64,000 nucleotides of DNA, from positions 2,232,001-2,296,000 of the forward strand of contig NZ_CP059154.1 of assembly GCF_013456555.2 (NCBI RefSeq), in the 5' to 3' direction. This document shows, piece by piece, positions 26,434-34,115 of the stretch; positions within the stretch are counted from its first letter, which is position 1; each line of letters starts with the position of its first letter. The notes beneath the pieces were generated by a model. The model had not been told where the DNA came from. It worked only from the letters and a program-made list of their open reading frames with translations, and made no database searches. Both the position numbers and the translations under genes were made by a program. This stretch comes from Natrinema zhouii (GTDB lineage: Archaea > Halobacteriota > Halobacteria > Halobacteriales > Natrialbaceae).

Positions 26434-27255
26434 TCACTCGACTGGCAACCCGAGACGCTCGTACGCCCGTCGAGAGAGCCCATCGACGCCGAGTCGCTCG
26501 TCGTGCGCGTCGCTGCCGCCGGTCGCGAGCAGGCCGTGGCGCTCGATCGCTCGTTCGACGAGGTCGCGGTCGACATCGCGGCCGTAGGGGTACTGCAGTT
26601 CGACGGCATCGAGTTCGGCTGCCAGCGCGAGCGCACTCTCCGGATCGCGATATCGCAGCGGATGGGCCAGCGAAACGAGCTGACAGGACTCGGCCAGCGC
26701 CGACCGTCCCCGCTCGAACGACGGAACCTCCCGGGGCACGTAGCAGGGACAGTCGGAACCGATGACGTGATCGAACGCGCCCTGATAGTCGTAGTCGGCC
26801 TCGGGATGGGCCTCGATCGCCCGCGCGATGTGGGGCCGCCCGAAGCCGCCGTCGACGGTCACGTCGAGATCGATGCCCAGCCGCGATTCCACGCAGTCGA
26901 CGATCGCCTTTCCGCGATCGATGCGGTTCGTCTGTATCCGATCGAGAATGGCCTCGAGCGCCGGGCTCGGCTCGAGGCCGTAACCCAGCAGATCGATTCG
27001 CTGGCCGCCGCCGGATCGCCGATCCGACTCCTCGCTGCTGGCCTCACCGCCCGGCGTCTCCACGCGCAGCTCGATCCCGTGGAGGAGCGTCACACCGTCG
27101 CGCTCGACCACCGGTCCGTCGAACGGCTGTACCCGATCGTGGTCCGTCACCGCGACGATGTCGACACCGCCGCGGCGAGCGGCGTCGGGGATCGCCTCGA
27201 GCTCGAGGCTGCCGTCCGAGCGCGTCGTGTGGACGTGTAAATCCGCATATGGCAT
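26434..27255 (-). CDS. PHP domain phosphoesterase, RNase AM/TrpH-like
   Basis: Protein of 273 residues. Seen: YADLHVHTTRSDGSL (3-17), VTDHDRVQ, GIELRVE, the GFGRPHIARAI and HPEADYDYQGAFDHVIG segments, SLAHPLRYRD and GGSDAHDE. The RPHIA element and helical middle are typical of the YciV/TrpH branch (5'-3' exonuclease on RNA or 3',5'-nucleoside bisphosphate phosphatase). An acidic/Ser insert (SSEESDRRSGGGQ, about 86-98) is haloarchaeal. The start at 27255 (MPYADLH) is preferred over 27315, which adds 20 residues before the first motif. Confidence 0.88.
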   Translation of the reverse strand: MPYADLHVHTTRSDGSLELEAIPDAARRGGVDIVAVTDHDRVQPFDGPVVERDGVTLLHGIELRVETPGGEASSEESDRRSGGGQRIDLLGYGLEPSPALEAILDRIQTNRIDRGKAIVDCVESRLGIDLDVTVDGGFGRPHIARAIEAHPEADYDYQGAFDHVIGSDCPCYVPREVPSFERGRSALAESCQLVSLAHPLRYRDPESALALAAELDAVELQYPYGRDVDRDLVERAIERHGLLATGGSDAHDERLGVDGLSRRAYERLGLPVE

Positions 27256-27380
27256 ACGATATCCGAACAGCCCCGCTCTGAAAGGTGTTTCTCCGGGCCT
27301 GCTACCGATTCTCACGATATCTAGGGTGGTATTAGGTATATTAGGTCTGGGGTGCTACTAGGAAACATAGATGGACAATG

Positions 27381-27388
27381 TTTATAAT
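27381..27388 (+). promoter_or_regulatory. TATA box of the DUF5789-type gene
   Basis: TTTATAAT lies 26-33 nt before the ATG at 27414, implying a leaderless mRNA. An AT-rich tract with TTAGG direct repeats (27333-27347) lies just upstream. Confidence 0.6.
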
Positions 27389-27413
27389 TATCGTTCACAC
27401 AGGATAGGGCGTA

Positions 27414-27701
27414 ATGCTGCTCAATGGCACCGGCGAGGTCATCGACGACCACGAGTACCCCGCGACGACCGAGGAACTGATCGAGGAGTACGGCGATCGA
27501 ACCCTCGAACTCCCCAACGGCAGTGAGACGGTCGGCGATGTACTCGCCCGTCTCGAGTCCGAAACTTTCGAAAATCCGGAAGAGGCGCGTTTCGCCGTCT
27601 ACTCCGCCGTCAGCGACAAAGCCGTCGGCCGCGTCGGCTACAGCGACCGCGACCCGACCCCGGTCGGCAGCCCGTACGCGCCCGACGCCGTCTCGTTCTA
27701 A
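27414..27701 (+). CDS. haloarchaeal conserved protein, 95 aa (DUF5789-type)
   Basis: Protein of 95 residues: EVIDDHEYPATTEELIEEYGD, LELPNGSETVGDVLARL, ARFAVYSAVSDKAVGRVGYSD and the ending PDAVSF. I recall these blocks from the DUF5789 family. It is soluble, acidic and without Cys. A TATA box sits 26-33 nt upstream and a strong hairpin starts two bases after the stop, so it is a self-contained transcription unit. Function unknown. Confidence 0.86.
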   Translation: MLLNGTGEVIDDHEYPATTEELIEEYGDRTLELPNGSETVGDVLARLESETFENPEEARFAVYSAVSDKAVGRVGYSDRDPTPVGSPYAPDAVSF

Positions 27702-27702
27702 C

Positions 27703-27825
27703 CAAAGTTTTTACGCGGGATCCTCGCTCGTTTTGCTCGCTCGAACCCCGCGCAAAAACTTTGATGAAAAAGGCCGAGCGTTCGCTGCGCTCACGCTCGG
27801 TGAAACCGCTCGCTTCGCGAGCGGT
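27703..27825. repeat. Three consecutive hairpins after the DUF5789-type gene
   Basis: A 17-bp inverted repeat with one mismatch (CAAAGTTTTTACGCGGG at 27703-27719 against 27747-27763) begins two bases after the stop codon. It is followed by CCGAGCGT 27774-27781/27793-27800 and ACCGCTCGC 27805-27813/27817-27825. The first could end transcription; the set matches the hairpin clusters near 1.1, 9.8 and 11.1 kb. Confidence 0.8.
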
Positions 27826-27911
27826 ACGCTATTCCCGTTGTTCGATTGGCTGGTCTCTCGAGCGATTAGATCACGTCACTGACCAGACCGGAGTCCTGAT
27901 CGGTTCGAAAC

Positions 27912-28946
27912 TTAGTCCAGGAACTCGAGTGCGTCATCCAACTTGAGGGGCACCGCACCTTTCCGGTAGCCTTCGGCGTGGCCGTTCGGCCGGACGCGGT
28001 AGACGACCGCGGGGCGGTGGCGAACGTCGGGTTGTTCGCCGCGGACGGCGGACCAGGCGTCGTCGCGAAAGCTCGAGCAGTCGACGAAGAGGACTGCACC
28101 GCCGCCGTGTTCGGCCAGCTGGCCGTTGGTCTTGGTCTCGGCGGTGTCGCGGACGGCGGCCACGGGGCCGGACGCCGCGCGGTTCTGGGGCGGCTGGGGT
28201 CGCGTGACTTCGACGAGGACGTTGGTCTCGTCGTTTTCGGCCCGAAAGTCGAGCGAGTGCCCGGTCGTGACCTCGATCTCCGGGACCACGTCGTAGCCCG
28301 CGTCGGTGAGGAGCTTTGCCGCGATGAACTCGGCCATCGCGGCGCTCATCCGGACCCGGTCGACGTGGTTGCTGGTGCCGAGTTTGCCCGACATGACGTG
28401 TCGGTACTTGTCAAGGACGCCGGTCTCGAGGAAGTCCTCGAAGAAGCGGGTCGTCTCCCGACGGCCGGCGTCTGGGAAGCCGGCGGCGTGTTCGCGGAAG
28501 AACGCTCGAGTCGAGCCCCGGCCGTCTTTGGACATGAACACTGGCAGGAAAAACCACGAGAGGTGCGGGTAATCGGCGAGCCAGGGGTCCTCCTCGTGAA
28601 GCGTCGCGGTCAGTTCGCGCTGGGCCCACCGCGAGACGCGATGGGGAACCTCCCGCCAGCCGAACTTGTCGGTCTTCCACAGCGAGGAAGGTGTCTCCGT
28701 GTTGCCCATCCAGTAGGCGTCGCTGTCGGTGCGCGCAAAGAGGGCGACGTCTCCGTTTTGCATCTCGAAGCGGTGTGTCTGCCAGTCGCCGCCGATCTTG
28801 AACCACGGCGTAACGGACTGTGCGCCGATATTCGACTGCAGCGGCTGGAGAATCTCGTGTTGAACTCGCCCGTCGCTCCAGGACTGCGGCGAGTAACGAA
28901 AGCGAAGCGGCCGTGCCACGGGTCGATTTAGAGCACGGAGGTGCAT
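27912..28946 (-). CDS. haloarchaeal protein with nuclease-like C-terminal domain (DUF5784-type)
   Basis: Protein of 344 residues that I recall as DUF5784. The N-terminal half has aromatic-rich blocks (RYSPQSWSDGRVQHEIL, WFKIGGDWQTHRFEMQ, LFARTDSDAYWMGN, DKFGWREVPHRVSRWAQRE). The C-terminal part has AMAEFIAAKLLTDAGYDVVPEI, then SLDFRAENDETNVLVEVTRP, a D...E-V-T layout like a restriction-endonuclease fold core, although the usual E-x-K lysine is Thr. Nuclease activity is therefore only a possibility. The start is ATG 28946 or nine codons upstream (28973). Confidence 0.8.
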   Translation of the reverse strand: MHLRALNRPVARPLRFRYSPQSWSDGRVQHEILQPLQSNIGAQSVTPWFKIGGDWQTHRFEMQNGDVALFARTDSDAYWMGNTETPSSLWKTDKFGWREVPHRVSRWAQRELTATLHEEDPWLADYPHLSWFFLPVFMSKDGRGSTRAFFREHAAGFPDAGRRETTRFFEDFLETGVLDKYRHVMSGKLGTSNHVDRVRMSAAMAEFIAAKLLTDAGYDVVPEIEVTTGHSLDFRAENDETNVLVEVTRPQPPQNRAASGPVAAVRDTAETKTNGQLAEHGGGAVLFVDCSSFRDDAWSAVRGEQPDVRHRPAVVYRVRPNGHAEGYRKGAVPLKLDDALEFLD

Positions 28947-29166
28947 ATACTGTTCGTTGTCCGCTGTCACCACGCCGGCCGCGAGGCTCTACTCTCATCC
29001 CGATGCGGTCGACAACCTCGGGAGTTCCACCCGCCGACCGTGACGGCTCGGCGGCTGTCCCGCCGTGGTGGATCGCCGTCTCGGTCGAAACGGATGCGGC
29101 TGACTGATGGGTGTGTGCAACCGTTACATTCATAGTTGCGCCGCCCCTATCATGTTCACACTAACC

Positions 29167-29340
29167 ATGTCAATGGGTGCCTATGACGAAGACGAGCACG
29201 AGCGCCGCGAAAAACAGGCCTCGAAGGTCGACACCGATTTCGACGACGAGCGGACGATTTACCACGGCAAAGTCGAGTACGACTCCGGCGATTCCGCCGA
29301 AGAGTTGCTAGATACGTTCGAACAGATCAAGTCGGATTAG
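29167..29340 (+). CDS. haloarchaeal conserved protein, 57 aa (DUF5786-type)
   Basis: Protein of 57 residues starting MSMGAYDEDEHERREKQASK and containing DTDFDDERTIYHGKVEYDSG, recalled as the DUF5786 family, which is highly conserved in haloarchaea. It is very acidic, charged and soluble. The ATG at 29167 is the conserved start; a longer reading from 29107 is not. It is divergent from the DUF5784-type gene. Function unknown. Confidence 0.86.
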   Translation: MSMGAYDEDEHERREKQASKVDTDFDDERTIYHGKVEYDSGDSAEELLDTFEQIKSD

Positions 29341-29402
29341 CGGCGTTGAGTTGGCCGTTCCCCCCTCTGTTCGTCTCCCTCTCTAGCCGTCGGTATCAGT
29401 AC

Positions 29403-30398
29403 TCACTCGAGGATGTCCCAGCCCGGCGTTTCGGGTGCGCCGCGAGCGGTCTCGATATCGTCGGCGACGGCTGGTGACGGCACAGCCTCGCCGGCCTCCC
29501 GGCAGCGCTGCTGCCAGTCGCGGATCGCCGGCCCGACCCACGATTCGTCGTCTGCGGATTCCGACTCGGCATCTTTACCGTCGAGCAGCCGCGCTTTCGC
29601 CCGATCGTAGTGGAATTCCGAGATTGCGAGTGTCCCGGGACTCGAGGCGGCGGCGACCGCGATCGCCTCGGCGCGATCTCGTCGCGTGAGCTCGCCGGTC
29701 GCCGCTCGGTCGACGATTCCCTCAAGGTCGGCCGGCCGCGGATGACAGAAGAGCTTCGCCCCGATCGCCTGCGATCCGAGTAGCAGGCCGTCGGGCTCGT
29801 CGTGGTCTGCCTCGAGCAGCCGGTCGCCGCCGAACGCGGACTCGACGCGTTCGCACTCGGTCTCCCGTGCGAGCGCGAGGTTGTATTCGGGATACGCACC
29901 GCACTCGTCGGGATACAGTTCGCGCTCGTGAATCCGACACTGCAGCGTCGTCGGATCGAGAAAGACGCAGGTCGGCAGCCACGTCGGCTCCTCGCGGCCG
30001 AACGGGGCGACCGGCTTCGGCGGTTTCCGGAGGCCCACGAAAAACGCCGGCCGGCCCGCGACGGCGGCGACGCTCACTCCGTCGATCTCGACGCCCTCGG
30101 CTTCGTCTCGAGCGTGCCAGAACCGCGGCGTCAGCGCATCGGTCATCCCCGCCTCGAGGAACCCCCGTACCTCGTCTCGAGTCAGCGGGACGAAGGTGGC
30201 GTCGTCGTCGAGCGGCTCCCGGGATGCTGTCCCCGCGTCCTCGCCGTCGAACGGGTCGCGCTGTCGCCGGTGTCGCTGTTTGGAGTCGCTCTCGGTCTCG
30301 TCTTCACCGTCTCGAGCGGCGGTCGATTCCGCACCCTCTTCGAGCAGCGATCGCCAGTCCATGCAACAGCCGGCACAGCCCTCGCAGTTCACCTCCAT
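29403..30398 (-). CDS. YkgJ-family cysteine cluster protein
   Basis: Protein of 331 residues beginning MEVNCEGCAGCCMDW: Cys5, 8, 11 and 12 give the YkgJ N-terminal cluster. More Cys follow at the TCVFLDPTTLQCRIHERELYPDECGAYP segment and in LFCHPRP, so a zinc or Fe-S site built from both ends is likely. A long acidic insert (about 25-60) is haloarchaeal. A TATA element on the minus strand (plus coordinates 30422-30428) lies 24-30 nt before the ATG, fixing the start. The exact role of this family is not settled. Confidence 0.88.
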   Translation of the reverse strand: MEVNCEGCAGCCMDWRSLLEEGAESTAARDGEDETESDSKQRHRRQRDPFDGEDAGTASREPLDDDATFVPLTRDEVRGFLEAGMTDALTPRFWHARDEAEGVEIDGVSVAAVAGRPAFFVGLRKPPKPVAPFGREEPTWLPTCVFLDPTTLQCRIHERELYPDECGAYPEYNLALARETECERVESAFGGDRLLEADHDEPDGLLLGSQAIGAKLFCHPRPADLEGIVDRAATGELTRRDRAEAIAVAAASSPGTLAISEFHYDRAKARLLDGKDAESESADDESWVGPAIRDWQQRCREAGEAVPSPAVADDIETARGAPETPGWDILE

Positions 30399-30421
30399 AG
30401 TCGGCGGTACGCCGCTGTGGC

Positions 30422-30428
30422 CTATATA
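30422..30428 (-). promoter_or_regulatory. TATA box of the YkgJ-family gene
   Basis: TATATAA-type element read on the minus strand (GGTTATATAGG), 24-30 nt before the start at 30398, giving a leaderless transcript. Confidence 0.55.
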
Positions 30429-30537
30429 ACCGCTGTGCGGACTCCCCCGTTTAAACGCTCGCTGGCCGGACACCTCGTCCCAAGCGACTGATCGCGCCAG
30501 GAGAACGATTTTCATCGTCGGGCACCCACTGGCACGT

Positions 30538-30783
30538 ATGTCGAAGACTTCCTGTGACGGCTGCGGTCGAACGGTCACTGTCTCCGGCGGGATCGCCACC
30601 CTCTGGTCGTTCGGCAGTGACGCCGGGACCGTCGGAACCGCGATCACGCTGGAGCTCGAGGACGGCTCGTCACATCTGCTCTGTTATCCGTGCATCGAAG
30701 CGATCCCCGACTATCCGACGGTCGAGGACATCGAGCGACTCGAGCAGGTCGACGACGAAACCTCACGGCTCGAGACGTTATAG
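30538..30783 (+). CDS. small zinc-ribbon protein, 81 aa (DUF7561-type)
   Basis: Protein of 81 residues: Cys6-x2-Cys9 (CDGCGRTVTVSGGIATLWSF) and Cys49-x2-Cys52 (HLLCYPCIEAIPD) make a zinc ribbon around a beta hairpin. The C-terminal tail is helical and acidic. I recall a haloarchaeal family, DUF7561. It is divergent from the YkgJ-family gene and followed by the tRNA-like element on the opposite strand. Function unknown. Confidence 0.83.
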   Translation: MSKTSCDGCGRTVTVSGGIATLWSFGSDAGTVGTAITLELEDGSSHLLCYPCIEAIPDYPTVEDIERLEQVDDETSRLETL

Positions 30784-30921
30784 GAGTCCTCCGAGTCGAT
30801 GCGAGTCGACTCGAGCCGCGAAAAATGGGGATTTCGAGTGGAGGCGATGTGACGGCCACGGCGGTTCGCCGCAGAGCGCGTGAGCACGAGCGACACCCGC
30901 GGCGGTACCGCAGCCGGAAAC

Positions 30922-31009
30922 GGAAGGGGTGGGAGTTGAACGCCACGGGGCGAAATGCCGCCGCGGAACCGGATGGCACCGCGGTGCTCTACCGCTGAGC
31001 GACCCTTCC
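30922..31009 (-). tRNA. tRNA-like gene of abnormal structure, probable pseudo-tRNA
   Basis: Eighty-eight nt fold into much of a tRNA. The 7-bp acceptor stem is perfect (GGAAGGG with CCCTTCC), the D arm is perfect (GCTC AGCGGTA GAGC), and a T loop TTCAACT sits on a 5-bp stem if one C is bulged. The anticodon arm is irregular: CCGCG pairs with CGCGG, but 14 nt (GTGCCATCCGGTTC) lie between instead of seven, so the GCC that would read as an Gly anticodon is followed by about seven extra bases. A long variable arm (GGC ATTTC GCC) is also present. No other tRNA was seen. A decayed tRNA or a tRNA with a tiny insertion are both possible. Confidence 0.45.
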
Positions 31010-31104
31010 GTACCTGTATTCCAGTCCCGGATTCGTATTTGTAATCGGGCGGCTACCGTTCCGAAGTGGGACCGATCGCTCGGTAGACGGGGGCTACAGC
31101 AGCG

Positions 31105-31803
31105 TTAGCGCTCCCACGGGCAGGGAGCCACGTCGGCCGTCGATTCGACCAGCGAGAGCTCCTCGTCCACGACGAGCGCGTCGAACTGGAAGTACTCGCC
31201 CAGCCGCGAGTCGACGGTCTCCTCGAGTCCGCGATCGTCCGATACCGAACACTCGTAGCGCCCAAGCACGTCGGAAACGTCGATTTTCTCGCGGTCGCCG
31301 GCCTCGAGCGCGAGCGTTTCGTCGACCACGGTCTCGCCGTCGTCCTCGCGGACGATGGTGATCGCCACGGACCGGTGATCGTCGGTCGCGTTCTCGACTC
31401 GCAGTTCGTGGACCCGTCGCCGCGTCAGTCGATCCCGCTCGACCAGGGAGAGCGTCCGTTCGTCGCCGTCGTCGGATTCGGTGACCGTCGGTTCGTACGT
31501 GGCGTCGTCCCTGCGAACGTAGGCGTGGTCGACGTCCATCGCGTCCTCGAGCAAGAACCCACCGGACGCGGTGTAGCCGTCCGTCTCGAGTGCCGCGTCG
31601 ATCTCACACTGGAGTGGGTCGGGGAACGACGCGTACGAGATGAGCAGGTGACGACACGTCTCGTACGTATCGTCGGCGTCACAGGCTGCACTCGGGCTCG
31701 GGGTGGCTGAATCGTCGGTGTCGGTTTCGATATCGTCGCCGAGACAGCCGGCCGACACGACCGTCCCCGAACCGACCGCGGCGAGGAGCGTGCGTCGTTT
31801 CAT
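31105..31803 (-). CDS. putative lipoprotein, 232 aa
   Basis: Starts MKRRTLLAAVGSGTVVSAGC: a basic N-terminus, hydrophobic stretch and lipobox ending at Cys20, followed by an acidic, Thr/Ser-rich linker (to about 45). The mature part has two more Cys (ACDADDTYETCRHLL) and a beta-rich domain, ending CPWER. It is probably exported and anchored by lipid at the outer face of the membrane. I recognise no family. It is divergent from the helicase gene. The start at 31803 is the one that places the signal sequence at the N-terminus. Confidence 0.78.
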   Translation of the reverse strand: MKRRTLLAAVGSGTVVSAGCLGDDIETDTDDSATPSPSAACDADDTYETCRHLLISYASFPDPLQCEIDAALETDGYTASGGFLLEDAMDVDHAYVRRDDATYEPTVTESDDGDERTLSLVERDRLTRRRVHELRVENATDDHRSVAITIVREDDGETVVDETLALEAGDREKIDVSDVLGRYECSVSDDRGLEETVDSRLGEYFQFDALVVDEELSLVESTADVAPCPWER

Positions 31804-31934
31804 GGCTGGATATCTGTTGATCGGTCTATATGTGTTGGGGTAGGTCAAATACCGCTTTTCCGTTCGGAAGACGGGTTCGTGTTCGCACTCTCGTCTCGAG
31901 CAACGGTTCGCAGCCTTTAGGACGTGTCCGGTCC

Positions 31935-33812
31935 GTGAGTCGAACGGTGAATACCGAGCGGATCTTCGAGGAGTTTCCCGCGCCGAGTTACCGCGGGACC
32001 CAACAGCAGGCCCTCCGCGACATTCGCGACGCCTTCGCGGCCGGCAACGACGTCGTGCTCGTTCGCGCGCCGACGGGCAGCGGCAAGTCTCTGCTCGCCC
32101 GCGCCATCGCCGGCTGTGCGCAGCGCGCGGACGAGGGTGACCCCAGCGATGCGACGGGCGCGTACTACACGACGCCGCAGGTCTCACAGCTCGACGACGT
32201 TGCGGCCGACGACCTCCTGGCGGATCTCAACGTCATCCGCGGGAAGTCGAACTACACCTGCATTCTGCCGGAGGAACGCGACACGCCGGTCAATCAGGCC
32301 CCCTGCGTGCGAGAGCGGGGCTACGACTGCTCCGTCAAACACCGGTGTCCGTACTTCTCCGACCGCGCGATCGCGTCGAATCGGGAAATCGCGGCGATGA
32401 CGCTGGCCTACTTCATGCAGACCGCCGGCAGCGAGGTCTTCCGCAAACGCGACGTCGTGGTCGTCGACGAAGCCCACGGCCTCGCGGAGTGGGCCGAAAT
32501 GTACGCGACCATCCAGCTGGGGCCCCGAACCGTCCCGTTCTGGGACGATCTGCGGGTTCCCGAGGTGGACTCCGTCGAGCGCGCCGTCCGCTACGCCGAG
32601 AGCCTCGCACAGACGTGTACGCGGCGCAAGGACGACCTGCTCGCACAGGACTCGCTCTCCCCCGGCGACGTGCGCGAACGCGACCGACTGCAGGAACTCA
32701 TCGGCGAACTCGAGTGGTTCGTCTCGGACTTCCGGGACCCGCAGAGCCCGACGACGTGGCTGGTCGATCAGTCCGAGCCGCGCGCTCGCGACGCCGGCGC
32801 CGACGAGGGCGACGCCGACGGCGACGAACCGCGGGGCGGTCCCCTGACGATCAAGCCGATGAACCCCGAGAAGTACCTCCAGCACACCGTCTGGGGGCGG
32901 GGCAACAAGTTCGCCCTCCTCTCGGCGACGATTCTCAACAAGGCGGCGTTCTGCCGGCAGGTCGGACTCGATCCCGACGACGTCGCGCTGGTCGACGTCG
33001 AACACACCTTCCCCGTCGAGAACCGGCCGCTGTACGATGTCACGCAGGGGAAGATGACCTACGAGGAGCGCGACGAGACGACGCCGAAGATCGCCCGGAC
33101 GATCGTCCGACTGATGCAACACCACCCCGACGAGAAGGGGCTGGTCCACGCCCACTCCTACGACATTCAGGAACGGCTGGCCGACCTCCTCGCCGACTTC
33201 GGCGTCGGCGACCGGATCCGGACCCACGACCGCGACGGCCGCGACGCCGAACTCGAGGCCTGGAAGGCCAGCGACGAGCCCGACGTCTTCCTCTCGGTGA
33301 AGATGGAGGAGGCACTGGATCTCAAGGGCGACCTCTGTCGCTGGCAGGTCCTCTGTAAGGCCCCCTTCCTCAACACCGGCGACTCGCGGGTGGCACATCG
33401 CTTGGAGCAGGGACAGTGGGCGTGGTACTACCGGACGACGCTCCGGACCGTCATTCAGGCCTGCGGCCGGGTCGTTCGCGCGCCCGACGATTACGGGGCG
33501 ACGTATCTGGCGGACTCGAGTCTGGTGGACTGCTTCGAGCGCGCCCGGACGGACATGCCGGAGTGGTTCGAGGCGCAGGTCGATCGCATGACGCGCCCCG
33601 ATCTCCCGACGTTCGAGCCGCAGGCGGCGCTCAGCGGGACGGTATCGGGCGGCGGGTCCGGCGTCGCCGACGGATCGTCCCGGACGGGACGAAGTAACAC
33701 GACGGATTCCCAGCGTAGCAACGGAACCGATCGGGGATCGTCGCGGTCGCGCCGGTCGCGGAAATCGTCTCGCTCGAGCCCGCTAGCGGATGTCTGGGAC
33801 ACGGACGAGTAG
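31935..33812 (+). CDS. XPD/Rad3-like ATP-dependent DNA helicase
   Basis: Superfamily 2 helicase of about 625 residues. Seen: Q-like FPAPSYRGTQQQAL, Walker A APTGSGKSLL (about 44-53), four Cys of the Fe-S domain (SNYTC, QAPC, YDC, HRC between bases 32250 and 32350), the DEAH box VVDEAHGLAEW, LLSATI and the C-terminal QACGRVVRAPDDYG. XPD family members unwind 5'-3' in nucleotide-excision repair. The last 70 residues are a Ser/Gly/Arg-rich tail. The start could be GTG 31935 or GTG 31947 (MNTERIFEEFPAP); both fit. Confidence 0.92.
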   Translation: MSRTVNTERIFEEFPAPSYRGTQQQALRDIRDAFAAGNDVVLVRAPTGSGKSLLARAIAGCAQRADEGDPSDATGAYYTTPQVSQLDDVAADDLLADLNVIRGKSNYTCILPEERDTPVNQAPCVRERGYDCSVKHRCPYFSDRAIASNREIAAMTLAYFMQTAGSEVFRKRDVVVVDEAHGLAEWAEMYATIQLGPRTVPFWDDLRVPEVDSVERAVRYAESLAQTCTRRKDDLLAQDSLSPGDVRERDRLQELIGELEWFVSDFRDPQSPTTWLVDQSEPRARDAGADEGDADGDEPRGGPLTIKPMNPEKYLQHTVWGRGNKFALLSATILNKAAFCRQVGLDPDDVALVDVEHTFPVENRPLYDVTQGKMTYEERDETTPKIARTIVRLMQHHPDEKGLVHAHSYDIQERLADLLADFGVGDRIRTHDRDGRDAELEAWKASDEPDVFLSVKMEEALDLKGDLCRWQVLCKAPFLNTGDSRVAHRLEQGQWAWYYRTTLRTVIQACGRVVRAPDDYGATYLADSSLVDCFERARTDMPEWFEAQVDRMTRPDLPTFEPQAALSGTVSGGGSGVADGSSRTGRSNTTDSQRSNGTDRGSSRSRRSRKSSRSSPLADVWDTDE

Positions 33813-33936
33813 AAACTGGATACGCGGGGTCGGCGACGGATTTCTCGCGGACGGTGGATCTGACGATCAGTCTGGCGGTGGTTCGAAGCCCGCGCGAGCG
33901 CCTCGAGCGTCTCCACGTCCGTTCGACCAGCCGTCC

Positions 33937-34023
33937 CTAAAAGAGGGCCGTTGCGCTCCACGCAACCATCGAGGTCATCATGAGGACCGCGAAGATGAGT
34001 GCGATGATCTGATTCCTGTTCAT
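33937..34023 (-). CDS. tiny membrane peptide, 28 aa
   Basis: A 28-codon frame reads MNRNQIIALIFAVLMMTSMV followed by AWSATALF: a basic head and a single hydrophobic span, with a good ATG and a TAG stop. The start is followed by membrane-type codons, and the rest of this 300-bp gap shows no other gene. I believe similar peptides occur in other haloarchaea, but this was not checked. It would be overlooked by most gene callers because of its length. Confidence 0.55.
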   Translation of the reverse strand: MNRNQIIALIFAVLMMTSMVAWSATALF

Positions 34024-34115
34024 AGTCGATGTCAGACGGCCCGCAACTATCAATGTCACGACCGAAGTCGGCCGCCCGAGGCGGAGCGCGTTGCAACGCG
34101 AGTCTCCCTGTCTCG

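Noticed and set aside
27333..27347. TTAGG direct repeats (TTAGGTATATTAGG) as another iron box
   Set aside because: They are direct, not inverted; the CCTAA half is missing, so they do not fit the DtxR-type palindrome.
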